A program made the position numbers and the translations under genes. The notes under the pieces are model-generated. The model was not told where the DNA came from. It saw only the letters and a program-made list of their open reading frames with translations, and made no database searches. A DNA stretch of 56,087 bases from Olavius algarvensis Gamma 3 endosymbiont (GTDB taxonomy: Bacteria; Pseudomonadota; Gammaproteobacteria; GCA-001735895). The DNA lies in NCBI GenBank assembly GCA_001735895.1, contig DS021200.1, positions 222,325 to 278,411 of the forward strand, given 5' to 3'. Positions 42,886-51,330 of the stretch are shown one piece after another. Each line of letters begins with the position of its first letter. The stretch's first letter is position 1.

Positions 42886-43043
42886 CAATCACCTGGAGTC
42901 GTTCGCAGGAAATGGGGGAACCTGCATTTGCAGACAGGGAGGACTGCAATGTTTCCAGGAGAGGGCCGTGCTAAATCTCGTACCGGGTACCCGCTTCGAT
43001 GAGCGGCTTGGTTCGGCACGCGCCAGTGGCACGATCGAGGCCA

Positions 43044-43421
43044 TCATAGCGGCAGGTATCCACAGCGTAGCCTGCTTTCGGACGGTCTCGGTGGCGACGG
43101 CAACAGCGCGCCGGTTTGCCTCTGTTGTCGTCCGAGACAGCGCGCAATCTTCCAGCCGGCCCGATCGGCCGCCCGATGAATCGCAAGCTTGAGATCCGAA
43201 TCGATGCTTTCGCTGACGATCATTGTATTGCTTTCCAGTTCCACCCGGAGCAGGCAGCGGTAGTCGCTGGCGTAATCCGGTGAGTGAATGTCGGTTAAAT
43301 ATACTTCAACGAAATTGATACGATTGCCGTTAGAGCCCAGGGTGGATTTTAAGCGTCGTTCGATAAACCCGATTTGCTCGGGGAGCAAGGTAAAATTAAG
43401 CGCCCGCGTATCTATCTTCAT
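43044..43421 (-). CDS. HPF/RaiA-family ribosome-associated protein (copy 2)
   Basis: 125 aa from the ATG at 43421, where the sequence MKIDTRALNFTLLPEQIGFIERRLKSTLG aligns with the first paralogue; earlier in-frame starts at 43436 and 43433 are possible. NFVEVYLTDIHSPDYASDYRCLLRVELESNTMIV and DLKLAIHRAADRAGWKIARCL are the HPF core. The tail differs from copy 1. An AT-rich upstream region (43440-43560) likely holds the promoter. It is a separate transcript with its own terminator. Confidence 0.82.
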   Translation of the reverse strand: MKIDTRALNFTLLPEQIGFIERRLKSTLGSNGNRINFVEVYLTDIHSPDYASDYRCLLRVELESNTMIVSESIDSDLKLAIHRAADRAGWKIARCLGRQQRQTGALLPSPPRPSESRLRCGYLPL

Positions 43422-43637
43422 TGTCTTCACCATCATTGCCGATTAGGTTTTATTGCAAAATAATTTAGCGTCAAAATCCTTACTAAAAAAGCCGAATAAA
43501 GTAATTACATTATTCGTATTTTTCGAATTATTAGTGAAATATGGATTGCATCTGAAACATTGGCGCCAAGCTGTTAAATGGAGGGCGGCCTGCGGCACTC
43601 GAAACCGCGAACAGGGGCAACCCACTTCAGTCCACGG

Positions 43638-44507
43638 CTACTTGACATCGAAAAATCGACGTGCATTGTCGAGCCTCAAGCGGCGCTGAACCCCCGCCGG
43701 CAACGCCGCTATCCAGTTGCGATGATAGGCCAGCAACTGTTCGAAATAATTCCAGCCATCGTCCGCCTGATCCCAGGTTTGGGTGCGCGTCACCTTCCAC
43801 ACCGGGTCGGTACCAACCAGAAAACGCTCCGGGTAATCGAGTACCAGCTCGCGCCATGCGGGTTGCAGCAAATCGTCGGCGCTGGTCAAACCGCCGTAGC
43901 GCCAGGGATCGCGTGCTGAAAACTCGATCATGACATTGTCATCACATTGTTCGAGTACGCGGCGAATATGGCTGGCGTACAGATTGCCGCCGGCATGTGC
44001 GAAGATGAGTTTCAGCCCGGGGTTTTGCCGACAGATCGCGGTAAATTTTTGTTCGTTACCCGCGTCGATATGAATCAGTACCGGAACGGAATAGCGTTGC
44101 GCCAATGCTAACAGGCCGGTAAATATCGGATTGTCGACTGCCGGCCGAAAGCCCGCCATGAAATGCAGCTCGCCGATTCCCCGGTAGCGCCCGTCGCGCA
44201 AACCTTCTTCTGCCAGCTGCAAGCTGCGTTCATTTAAATACCAGTCCTTTCTACCCAATTCGTGAGTATAGGGGGAAAAGAAAGGCACAATCAGATCGCC
44301 GCCCACCTGTTTTAGCTCCAGCGCCAGTGCCGACGGGGTGCTGCTGACCACCGCAAACGCGATATTCGCTCGTTTCAGTTTGGCAACGATCTGCTGGGCG
44401 CTGATCAGTTCTTTTTGATCCCAGTTAAAGTGCACATGGACATCGGCGAAGGGCTGCTGCGCGCGGCCGGGCATTGCCACGGCGCCCAGTATCAAGCCGA
44501 TGATCAA
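43638..44507 (-). CDS. Amidohydrolase-family TIM-barrel protein, exported
   Basis: 289 aa with TTG as first codon; a hydrophobic segment (LIIGLILGAVAMPGRA) acts as signal peptide. No ATG lies upstream in frame, so the true start is uncertain. Metal-binding motifs are DVHVHFNW (H-x-H), VLIHIDAG (His), LIFAHAGG (His) and FLVGTDPVWK (Asp). This is the amidohydrolase 2 type (PF04909), hydrolases or decarboxylases with one metal. Export of such a protein is unusual but seen. Substrate unknown. Confidence 0.83.
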   Translation of the reverse strand: MIIGLILGAVAMPGRAQQPFADVHVHFNWDQKELISAQQIVAKLKRANIAFAVVSSTPSALALELKQVGGDLIVPFFSPYTHELGRKDWYLNERSLQLAEEGLRDGRYRGIGELHFMAGFRPAVDNPIFTGLLALAQRYSVPVLIHIDAGNEQKFTAICRQNPGLKLIFAHAGGNLYASHIRRVLEQCDDNVMIEFSARDPWRYGGLTSADDLLQPAWRELVLDYPERFLVGTDPVWKVTRTQTWDQADDGWNYFEQLLAYHRNWIAALPAGVQRRLRLDNARRFFDVK

Positions 44508-44609
44508 ACCTGCATAGCGTCTTCGATTGCAGATATCTAAGCGGCCTCGATATGACTTCGACCCGACATCTGCCGCAGCCGTCGCTCTACCGTTGATCTG
44601 GCATTGACT

Positions 44610-44897
44610 TTAAAATTCGATAAATTGCCGACGCACTCGCGTTTCAAGCAGCGGGACTGCCTGCTCCAGCACGTATTTTTTGAAATGCTCGGTCGCCTGG
44701 TGCGCCTCGAGCCCACTGGCATCATGGTATTTCTCATAGATGAAAAATTCGCAGGGGTTTTCCGGATCGACGTGTGTGGTATAGGTGATCAAGCCGGGTT
44801 CCTGGCGTGAAGCCGTACCCAGTTGTTGCAAAATTTGATGCACCTTTTCCTCGTTTCCCGGCCTCGCGGACCAAGTCACCGCCAGTACATATGCCAT
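44610..44897 (-). CDS. Antibiotic biosynthesis monooxygenase (ABM) domain protein
   Basis: 95 aa from the ATG at 44897, with GGGAGAAAG upstream. The ABM fold is visible: YVLAVTWSARPGNEEKVHQILQQLGTASRQEPGLITYTTHVDPENPCEFFIYEKYHDASGLEAHQATEHFKKY. These small dimeric ferredoxin-like proteins include quinone or haem monooxygenases, but many have no known activity. The EFFIYEKY-H-x-H pattern is the usual one. It precedes the amidohydrolase gene on the same strand. Confidence 0.9.
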   Translation of the reverse strand: MAYVLAVTWSARPGNEEKVHQILQQLGTASRQEPGLITYTTHVDPENPCEFFIYEKYHDASGLEAHQATEHFKKYVLEQAVPLLETRVRRQFIEF

Positions 44898-44970
44898 GCC
44901 TTTCTCCCTTGATTGATTCGAACTAGCCGCAAAAAACCCCACCAGTTTCGGCTGCGGGCGCTGCGTGACG

Positions 44971-45132
44971 TTAGCCGTCCGCCACCTTCACCGACACCGG
45001 AAAATGATCGCTGTACCCGTCCCATCCCCTGAGATCCGATCTCATCGCACTGGCAATCCGGGGTTCGCGTTGCGCAAAATTCTCGGGGGCAAACAGGTTT
45101 TCCAGGTTGCAGGATCCGATGCGGTAAGTCAT
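44971..45132 (-). pseudogene. Internally deleted endonuclease/exonuclease/phosphatase (EEP) gene remnant
   Basis: A 53-codon frame starts [14 protein letters not shown], the N-terminal strand and metal-binding N/E motif of EEP nucleases, and ends [14 protein letters not shown], the C-terminal S-D-H motif. The roughly 200 or more residues between them in the family are missing, and the two ends are fused in frame around residue 28. No domain can fold from this. A clean internal deletion is the simplest explanation. Confidence 0.75.
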
Positions 45133-45403
45133 GTCTTATATCCTCCGTGCTGCCTGATATGTCCTCTGCCTGCGTATGCTTTATCATATAGCGTCGGGCT
45201 GCGCCCGATCATAACGACAAATCGGAGCCCACGCCATTGATACCGGACTCGCGATTGCCGGCTGCCGGGTTGCTGATGGTAGACTATCGGTTTAGCACTC
45301 CAATCAGCTTGGCTGTCAGCATCGCCGATGCGGTTGAGTGTCCGCCATCACATCAACGCATGGCGATACCGAGTCGCCAGCCGCAGCAGAGGAGGAAGCC
45401 GCC

Positions 45404-46906
45404 ATGGGTACTCGCTACCAGAATATACTGGAAACAATCGGTAATACCCCTGTGGTCAGGATTAACAATCTGGCCCCGGATCAGGTCAACCTTTACGTTA
45501 AAATCGAAGCCTTTAACCCGATGGGTTCGGTCAAGGACCGCCTCGCCCTCGGCGTCATCGAGGACGCTGAACAGCGTGGGGAACTCAAACCGGGACAAAC
45601 CGTGGTCGAAGCAAGCAGCGGCAACACCGGTATCGGGTTGGCTATGGTTTGTGCACAAAAATCCTACCCGCTGGTTGTGGTCATGGCGGAAAACTTCAGC
45701 ATTGAACGCCGTCGTCTGATACGTTTTCTCGGCGCCAAGGTCGTTTTAACGCCTGCCTCGGAAATGGGGTCCGGCATGGTGGGCAAGGCCCAGGAACTGG
45801 CTGCGGCCCACGGCTGGTGGCAATCGCGCCAGTTCGAAAATCCCGCCAACGCCGATATCCATGCGCGCACCACGGCGCAGGAAATTCTGGCGGACTTTGC
45901 CGATATCGGGCTTGACTACTGGGTCACGGGATTCGGTACCGGCGGCACCTTGAACGGCGTATCACGCGTCCTCAAGGAAAAGAGTCCGTCGACCCGCATC
46001 ATGCTGTACGAGCCGGACAATTCACAATTACTGAGCAGCGGCATCACGCAACCGCGCAGCGGCGGCGACATTCATCAAACGCATCCCAATTTTCGCCCGC
46101 ACCTGATGCAGGGCTGGACGCCAAATTTCATTCCCGAGCTGGTCGAACCGGTAACCGCGGCCAAACACATCGACGATTTCCTCGCGATCAACGGTAATAC
46201 CGCAATGCAGTGCGCACTTGACCTTGCGCAAAAAGAGGGGATATTTGTCGGCACCAGTTCGGGTGCGACCCTCGCAGGTGCATTGCAGGTAGCCGAGCAG
46301 GCCCCCGCCGGCAGCAATATCCTGTGCATGCTGCCCGATACCGGCGAACGCTACCTATCTACCGCGTTATTCGACGGCATCCTCGAAGACATGAATGCCG
46401 AAGAAATGGAAATATCCCGCTCGACCGCGGGTTACCGCTTCGATAGCGGCGACGCGGCTTCCGCAGCCCACGAGGCAGCCGCGCAACCGGAGAGACCGGA
46501 AGTCACGCTGGATCCGGCGGCAATAGCCGAAATCGACTCTACCCTGGCAGATAATCACGGTAAGGTCGTCATGTTTTCGCTCGAATGGTGTGAGTTTTGC
46601 TGGTCGGTACGCAAAATGATGGATACCTGCGAAATCCCGTACATCACAGTGGATCTCGACTCGGTCGCCTATCAGCATGGCGATCGCGGCGGCAAAATCC
46701 TCGAGGTGTTGAGTGCGCGCAATAACTGGCCGACTATTCCGCAAATCTATCTCGGCGATGAATTCATCGGTGGCGCAACCGATTTATTCGATGTCGGTAA
46801 GGCAGGCAAACTCGAGGCAAAACTCGAGACATACAACATCCCTTTCAACGAAAATATCAAGCGCGACCCGTACAGTTTTCTGCCGGCCTGGCTGCATCCG
46901 CGCTAA
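45404..46906 (+). CDS. Cysteine synthase-glutaredoxin fusion protein
   Basis: 500 aa from the ATG at 45404, preceded by GAGGAGG. Residues about 1-320 are an O-acetylserine sulfhydrylase-type PLP enzyme: FNPMGSVKDRLALG (PLP Lys), EASSGNTGIGLAMV, TGFGTGGTLNGVSRV and GTSSGA. After a linker rich in Ala and Glu (about 335-375) comes a glutaredoxin domain with EWCEFCWS (Cys396 and Cys399), NWPTIPQIYLGDEFIGG (cis-Pro and GSH-binding). Fusion of cysteine synthesis with a thiol-disulfide module suggests a sulfur carrier or redox-controlled reaction. The exact substrate is unproven. Confidence 0.93.
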   Translation: MGTRYQNILETIGNTPVVRINNLAPDQVNLYVKIEAFNPMGSVKDRLALGVIEDAEQRGELKPGQTVVEASSGNTGIGLAMVCAQKSYPLVVVMAENFSIERRRLIRFLGAKVVLTPASEMGSGMVGKAQELAAAHGWWQSRQFENPANADIHARTTAQEILADFADIGLDYWVTGFGTGGTLNGVSRVLKEKSPSTRIMLYEPDNSQLLSSGITQPRSGGDIHQTHPNFRPHLMQGWTPNFIPELVEPVTAAKHIDDFLAINGNTAMQCALDLAQKEGIFVGTSSGATLAGALQVAEQAPAGSNILCMLPDTGERYLSTALFDGILEDMNAEEMEISRSTAGYRFDSGDAASAAHEAAAQPERPEVTLDPAAIAEIDSTLADNHGKVVMFSLEWCEFCWSVRKMMDTCEIPYITVDLDSVAYQHGDRGGKILEVLSARNNWPTIPQIYLGDEFIGGATDLFDVGKAGKLEAKLETYNIPFNENIKRDPYSFLPAWLHPR

Positions 46907-46997
46907 TCCGCGGCGCCCGCAAAGGCAAGCGCCAGCTTTAAGCAGAGAACCAGTAATTTTTCAACATGCCGTCGGTGATAAACCAGGAACTCACCTA

Positions 46998-47016
46998 CTA
47001 CCGGCTATGCCGGTAG
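46998..47016. repeat. REP-like hairpin CTACCGGC-TAT-GCCGGTAG
   Basis: A perfect 8-bp stem with a 3-nt loop. A closely similar hairpin lies at 47346-47362 in the same gap with its loop inverted (ATA for TAT), as expected of a repeat family in opposite orientation. Confidence 0.65.
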
Positions 47017-47091
47017 TTTGAATTAAGCCCCCAGTGGGGCTATCGGTCCAGTGCCAATCGTCCTGATTTAGCTAAACCTCATCCCAGCTCT

Positions 47092-47238
47092 AGTCATTCC
47101 CGTGTAAGCCTGCGCGGCTTTAGGCCCTGTGGGTCCCGGCGGGCTCCGACGTATCGGAATCTCCAAATAGCTCGTGATATAAATTGCCGACACTGCAAGA
47201 TCCCGATACGTCGGACCGCCGCTTACGCGGGGATGACT
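47092..47238. repeat. Nested inverted repeat, about 147 bp
   Basis: The ends AGTCATTCCCGTGTAAGC and GCTTACGCGGGGATGACT pair with two G-U-type differences. Inside, TCCGACGTATCGG (47145-47157) pairs perfectly with CCGATACGTCGGA (47203-47215). The end sequence resembles the GTCATTCCCGCG-type palindromes common in proteobacterial gaps. No coding capacity and no flanking duplication was recognised. Confidence 0.65.
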
Positions 47239-47328
47239 CTATAGGTTGCGAGTTGTTCCGACTCGAAAGTTTGAGTCTTTTTAAAGTCCCGGCGTCACTC
47301 TTTCGTTCCGATTCAATGCTTAATCGGC

Positions 47329-47374
47329 AATGCCCTGGTTATTCACACCGGCATAGCCGGTGGTTTCGGGCATT
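47329..47374. repeat. Nested REP-like hairpin
   Basis: Outer arms AATGCCC and GGGCATT enclose the inner stem CACCGGC-ATA-GCCGGTG. The inner hairpin is related to the one at 46998-47016. Confidence 0.6.
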
Positions 47375-47580
47375 AAATGACAAAAGTTTATAGGAAAGTT
47401 TAGTACCGAAGTGCTGAATCAGATTTTCGCGAGGGAATTCTACCGCTTTGTCTCGCGTCAAAGCCAATGCCCAATTCATCGCTTCGGCAGGGACGCGAAC
47501 TGGATTGAATTTCCGTAAGACTCAAGGCCAGACCGAACTTCCTCCTGCTGAGGAACGGCGTAATTTCGGCCGAGTCGGGC

Positions 47581-49713
47581 TTATGCCGACGCGAGCGCGA
47601 CCTTGTCTTCCTGGACTATTTCGCCCTGCGCCAGTGGCAGCCTGATAACGAACGTGGTCCCCTTGCCGATTTCGGTTTCAAATTCGAGCGCACCGCCATG
47701 TTTCTCCACCACGGTCGAATGCACGATCGACAGCCCCTGTCCGGTTCCCTTGCCGACTTCCTTGGTCGTAAAAAAGGGATCGAAAATCTTGTCCCGCACC
47801 GCTTCGGGGATACCGCTTCCGGTATCGCCGATGCGCACTTCCACCTCATGCTCGAGCAGCCTGGAACTGATGCTGATAACGCCCTTTTCACCGCTACTGT
47901 CGTCGACCACATCCTTGATCGCATGCGCCGCGTTGACCACCAGATTGAGTACGATCTGATTGAATTCGGCCGGATAACAAGGCACCGTCGGTAACGCCTC
48001 GTCGAGATCGAGATTGATGTCAGCCACGTATTTCCACTCATTGCTGGCCACGGTAAGGGTATTGCTAATGGCGGCATTCAGGTCGGCCTGCTCCTTGTTT
48101 TCGGCGCCCATGTGCGAAAACGCCTTCATCGCACCAACGATTTTGGCGATGCGCGAGACGCCGTCGATGGATTGCCGGATGGCAACGGGAATCTCCTCGG
48201 CGAGATATTCGCTATCGGCCTGCTCCAGGACGGTTTCGACCTGTTTTATCTGGCTGGTCGTATCCGCCTGGTTTTTAGCCGCCTCATACAACCCGTGATA
48301 GGCATGCTGCACCTCCGACAAGTCTTCGAATGCAGTTTCGAGAAAACGGATATTGTCGCCCACGAACTGGGTCGGCGTATTGATCTCATGCGCCACACCG
48401 GCCGATAACTGGCCGATGGACTCGAGCTTCTGTGCCTGCGAAAGCCGAGCTTCGGTCTGCTTCAATTCGCTAATATCACGATACAGGCCGATCAGATGCA
48501 AGATCTCGCCCTGCTCGTCGTAAATCGGATTGATAACAACCCAATGCGGAATCTCTTCGCCATTTTTCTTGCGATTCCAGATTTCGCCATCCCAGTGGCC
48601 TTCGGATCTGATGACTTCCTGTATTTGGTGAAAAAATTCGTCGTCATGATGATCCGATCTCAGGAAATCGGGATACTGGCCAAGCAATTCATCCCGGCTA
48701 TAACCGGTGTTTTGTTCGCAGGCCGGATTGGTCTTGATTATCCGGCCATCCGCTCCGCACACGATGATTGCTTCGTTGGTGTTTAGAATAATTTCCCGAT
48801 ATATTCTCAGGCTTTTCTCGGCGCGGCTGCGCTGCACTATTTCCTGTTCCAGTTTGGTATTGGCTTCGGTCAAATTAGCGGTGCGGGTCGCCACCCGTTG
48901 CTCCAGGGTGGCATTTTGATCTTCGATCACGTCGATTTTCTCGGCGATCGCATCGCGCATTTTCAGAAAACTGCTGGTTAGGATTTTTATCTCGTCGTCA
49001 TTTTTAGTCGGCGGCAAACTTTCCAGTTCACCGCTGTTGCGCAGCGCAGCGGGATTACTTGGATCGAGCGCGCGCGTGGCATCGGTTAGCAATCCCAGCG
49101 GTTTGGCGACGATGCGTTTGGTGAAAAACAGGAATATGAACCACAGGGCCGCCGTTTTTATCAGTGAATTTATTATGATTAGGATAAATCCGTATTTTAC
49201 CCGGTCGATAATCACTGAATGATTCGCATAGAGATACGAGTAACCGATCAGCTCATCGACACTACCATTTTCGTCGACGTAACGCAGTGGAAACTTATAC
49301 TCGTATAAGGTGTTCTCCTGGCCGTCCCGAAAGTAGTGAATTTTTCGTATCCTGCCCGTACCAAACTTTCCTCCTTCCTGGGCGATGGTAACATTATCCG
49401 AGTCCTTCAATTCCAGTCCGGAGCTGGCAAAAGATTCATCCTCGATGCCGGTAACCCGAGTACCCGATACCATCGCGATTTTCCCGATACCCAGCAAGGT
49501 TGCCTGCGCCTGCTCGATGTTGTAATTCCAGATCGATCGGGCAAGACTGTCTTCCAGTGTCTTGCCCAGATGCGACAATTCATTGAAAATGTTTTCCTTC
49601 ACGTTGACATATTCCGAAACCAACTGGACCGAAGTAACCACCACGGCGACCGCGAAATAACATCCGAAGACATAACGTAATAAACGAAACCCAATGGTTT
49701 TATTGAGCGGCAT
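47581..49713 (-). CDS. PAS-domain sensor histidine kinase
   Basis: 710 aa from the ATG at 49713 (GGAG upstream). Order: TM1 (residues about 10-35), a periplasmic sensor domain, TM2 (about 175-200), a HAMP-like segment, a coiled coil (VIEDQNATLEQRVATRTANL), a PAS/PAC domain (TNEAIIVCGADGRIIKTNPACEQNTGYSRDELLG), then the kinase core. The phospho-acceptor is His442 in GVAHEINTPTQFVGDN. ATP-binding boxes are NLVVNAAHAI, IGDTGSGIP, FFTTKEVGKGTGQGLSIV. No response regulator is adjacent. It is divergent from an orphan TRAP binding protein, which may be its sensing partner. Confidence 0.93.
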   Translation of the reverse strand: MPLNKTIGFRLLRYVFGCYFAVAVVVTSVQLVSEYVNVKENIFNELSHLGKTLEDSLARSIWNYNIEQAQATLLGIGKIAMVSGTRVTGIEDESFASSGLELKDSDNVTIAQEGGKFGTGRIRKIHYFRDGQENTLYEYKFPLRYVDENGSVDELIGYSYLYANHSVIIDRVKYGFILIIINSLIKTAALWFIFLFFTKRIVAKPLGLLTDATRALDPSNPAALRNSGELESLPPTKNDDEIKILTSSFLKMRDAIAEKIDVIEDQNATLEQRVATRTANLTEANTKLEQEIVQRSRAEKSLRIYREIILNTNEAIIVCGADGRIIKTNPACEQNTGYSRDELLGQYPDFLRSDHHDDEFFHQIQEVIRSEGHWDGEIWNRKKNGEEIPHWVVINPIYDEQGEILHLIGLYRDISELKQTEARLSQAQKLESIGQLSAGVAHEINTPTQFVGDNIRFLETAFEDLSEVQHAYHGLYEAAKNQADTTSQIKQVETVLEQADSEYLAEEIPVAIRQSIDGVSRIAKIVGAMKAFSHMGAENKEQADLNAAISNTLTVASNEWKYVADINLDLDEALPTVPCYPAEFNQIVLNLVVNAAHAIKDVVDDSSGEKGVISISSRLLEHEVEVRIGDTGSGIPEAVRDKIFDPFFTTKEVGKGTGQGLSIVHSTVVEKHGGALEFETEIGKGTTFVIRLPLAQGEIVQEDKVALASA

Positions 49714-49728
49714 GGATACGAACTCCAA

Positions 49729-50034
49729 CAGTCTGTTTAATTAAGCCGAGGCGGCCGGCAATCCCTGGCCATAAATAACATGACCGCAGTCGGAAGCTCA
49801 GACGGTCTTGTGGCAGATGTCCGACGGTGAAATACCTGTCTCGATCGGCTGCGGGGAATCCTCTATGCATAACCTCGTTATCCTGTCTGCCCCGGTTTGC
49901 GGGGAAGATTATGCTCACTGTATCGGCGGCTCGGATAAAACTTGAGTTCGCGGGCTAAAGTTTCCAATCCACCAGCCGATGCCCGGAATCAAGTCGATAT
50001 ACATCGATAAATCCGCTTAGCGAGAGGTAACGAA
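49729..50034. promoter_or_regulatory. Divergent promoter gap between histidine kinase and TRAP binding protein
   Basis: No gene was found. A small stem CCCCG-GTTTG-CGGGG lies near 49890, and the ribosome site GAGAGG precedes the TRAP gene at 50035. No recognisable operator for a known response regulator was seen. Confidence 0.45.
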
Positions 50035-51105
50035 ATGAACCAACTGAAAATATTCGCCCTGGCCTGTCTGCTTTATTATTCATCCGGTGCGCTGGCCGCA
50101 ACCGAATGGGTGCTGCAATCGCAGGCACCGGCAGTCAACCCCGACTTTCAGGCAGTGGAAGAATTCGCGAAGGAAGTCAATGCCATGACCAATGGCCGCC
50201 TGATTATTACTCCGATTGCCGGTGACAGCCCCGACCGCCGGTCGAAGGGAGCGGGTATTTATAGCTCGGTGAAACACAATCAGGTGCAAATGGCCATCGG
50301 CTGGCCGAATTGGTGGCATCAATCCAATTCCGCATGGAACGCGCTGCAATCCGGACCTTACGGATTCATGAATATCGATGCGTCGATGATGTGGTATTTT
50401 ATCGGCAACGGAACCAAGTTTGCCAACGAACTGGCCAACAAAGACGGCATCATCTGGCGGCCGGCCTGGTGGGCTGGGATGGAGCTCGGTCTCATCACTC
50501 AACGCAGTATCAAGAGCCTGGACGACTTGAAAGGCAAGGTGGTTCGCATAGGCCCCGGGATTCCCAATGAAACCTTAAAGCAGGCGGCCCCCGGGGTCAG
50601 AACGGTAACTATTCCCAGCGCCGATATCCAAAACGCGTTCGAATCGGGACGCATACATGGAATCGAATGGACGGTACCCAGCGCAACCATCAAGATGAAA
50701 TTCCATCACTCGGAAAAAGTCAGGGCCGATCATATTATTGCGCCGGCCGTATGGCAGCCTTCCGTTTTGGGAGATTTTCTGATCAACCAGGAGGCTTACC
50801 GGCAATTGCCTGCCGATATCCAGGCTATTCTCGAAACAGCAATGAAGTCTTTCGCCCTGACAACAACCCTGAGGGGCAAGGTACTGGATATGGAAGCGCT
50901 GCAGCAGTTCAGGGAAGAGGGCGTCCACATCAGCACCTGGTCCGACCAGGACTTACAAAACTGGAAACAACAGGCCGAGCTGGTTTACGGCCAGCACAAG
51001 GGTAAGAGTTCGGATTTCAAGCGTTTCTTCGACGACAAGATGTCGTTTAAGAAAAAGTACGACGATTACTATGAAACCCACGGCGCCTATGACCGCAGTA
51101 GGTAA
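50035..51105 (+). CDS. TRAP transporter substrate-binding protein (DctP family)
   Basis: 356 aa with a signal peptide ending GALAA. The DctP fold is recognised by FAKEVNAMTNGRLIITPIAG, LKGKVVRIGPGIPNETLKQAAPGVRTVTIPSADIQNAFESGRIHGIEW and the terminal helix region. In the usual case it would hand an organic acid to DctQM, but no DctQ or DctM gene is adjacent. Lying divergent from a sensor kinase with a periplasmic domain, it may instead present ligand to that kinase. A hairpin at 51217 follows. Ligand unknown. Confidence 0.92.
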   Translation: MNQLKIFALACLLYYSSGALAATEWVLQSQAPAVNPDFQAVEEFAKEVNAMTNGRLIITPIAGDSPDRRSKGAGIYSSVKHNQVQMAIGWPNWWHQSNSAWNALQSGPYGFMNIDASMMWYFIGNGTKFANELANKDGIIWRPAWWAGMELGLITQRSIKSLDDLKGKVVRIGPGIPNETLKQAAPGVRTVTIPSADIQNAFESGRIHGIEWTVPSATIKMKFHHSEKVRADHIIAPAVWQPSVLGDFLINQEAYRQLPADIQAILETAMKSFALTTTLRGKVLDMEALQQFREEGVHISTWSDQDLQNWKQQAELVYGQHKGKSSDFKRFFDDKMSFKKKYDDYYETHGAYDRSR

Positions 51106-51216
51106 TCGGCGGATATAACCGGGGCAGCTACAGTCGTTAGGGCGATCGACCCGGAGCGTAATCCAGATCCCGTAGCGGTTGCATCGATTGCGCTGCTCCT
51201 TATCCAGCTAGCCCCC

Positions 51217-51244
51217 GCGGCGAGTCGCGTATACGACTCGCCGC
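51217..51244. terminator. 11-bp stem-loop after TRAP binding protein gene
   Basis: GCGGCGAGTCG pairs perfectly with CGACTCGCCGC around the loop CGTATA. No T run follows, so it may be a factor-dependent terminator or a 3' stabiliser between convergent genes. Confidence 0.6.
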
Positions 51245-51330
51245 ATTCGATTGCAAACCGCCGCCCGATCATGAGCGTTATCGGGTTTGGGCCGAACTAA
51301 CAGGGTTCCCCGACAGCGTAAACCGGTCGC

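Larger units (their letters stand above)
46907..47580. other. 674-bp non-coding, palindrome-rich gap
   Basis: No gene can be supported. It contains three inverted-repeat structures listed separately (46998-47016, 47092-47238, 47329-47374). The frames present have no recognisable similarity, and one at 47448 only overlaps the end of the kinase gene. The spacing of palindromes suggests an accumulation site for small repetitive elements between convergent genes. Confidence 0.7.

Noticed and set aside
47448-47645. 65-codon plus-strand frame
   Set aside because: It runs into the kinase gene on the other strand and has biased composition typical of an antisense shadow.
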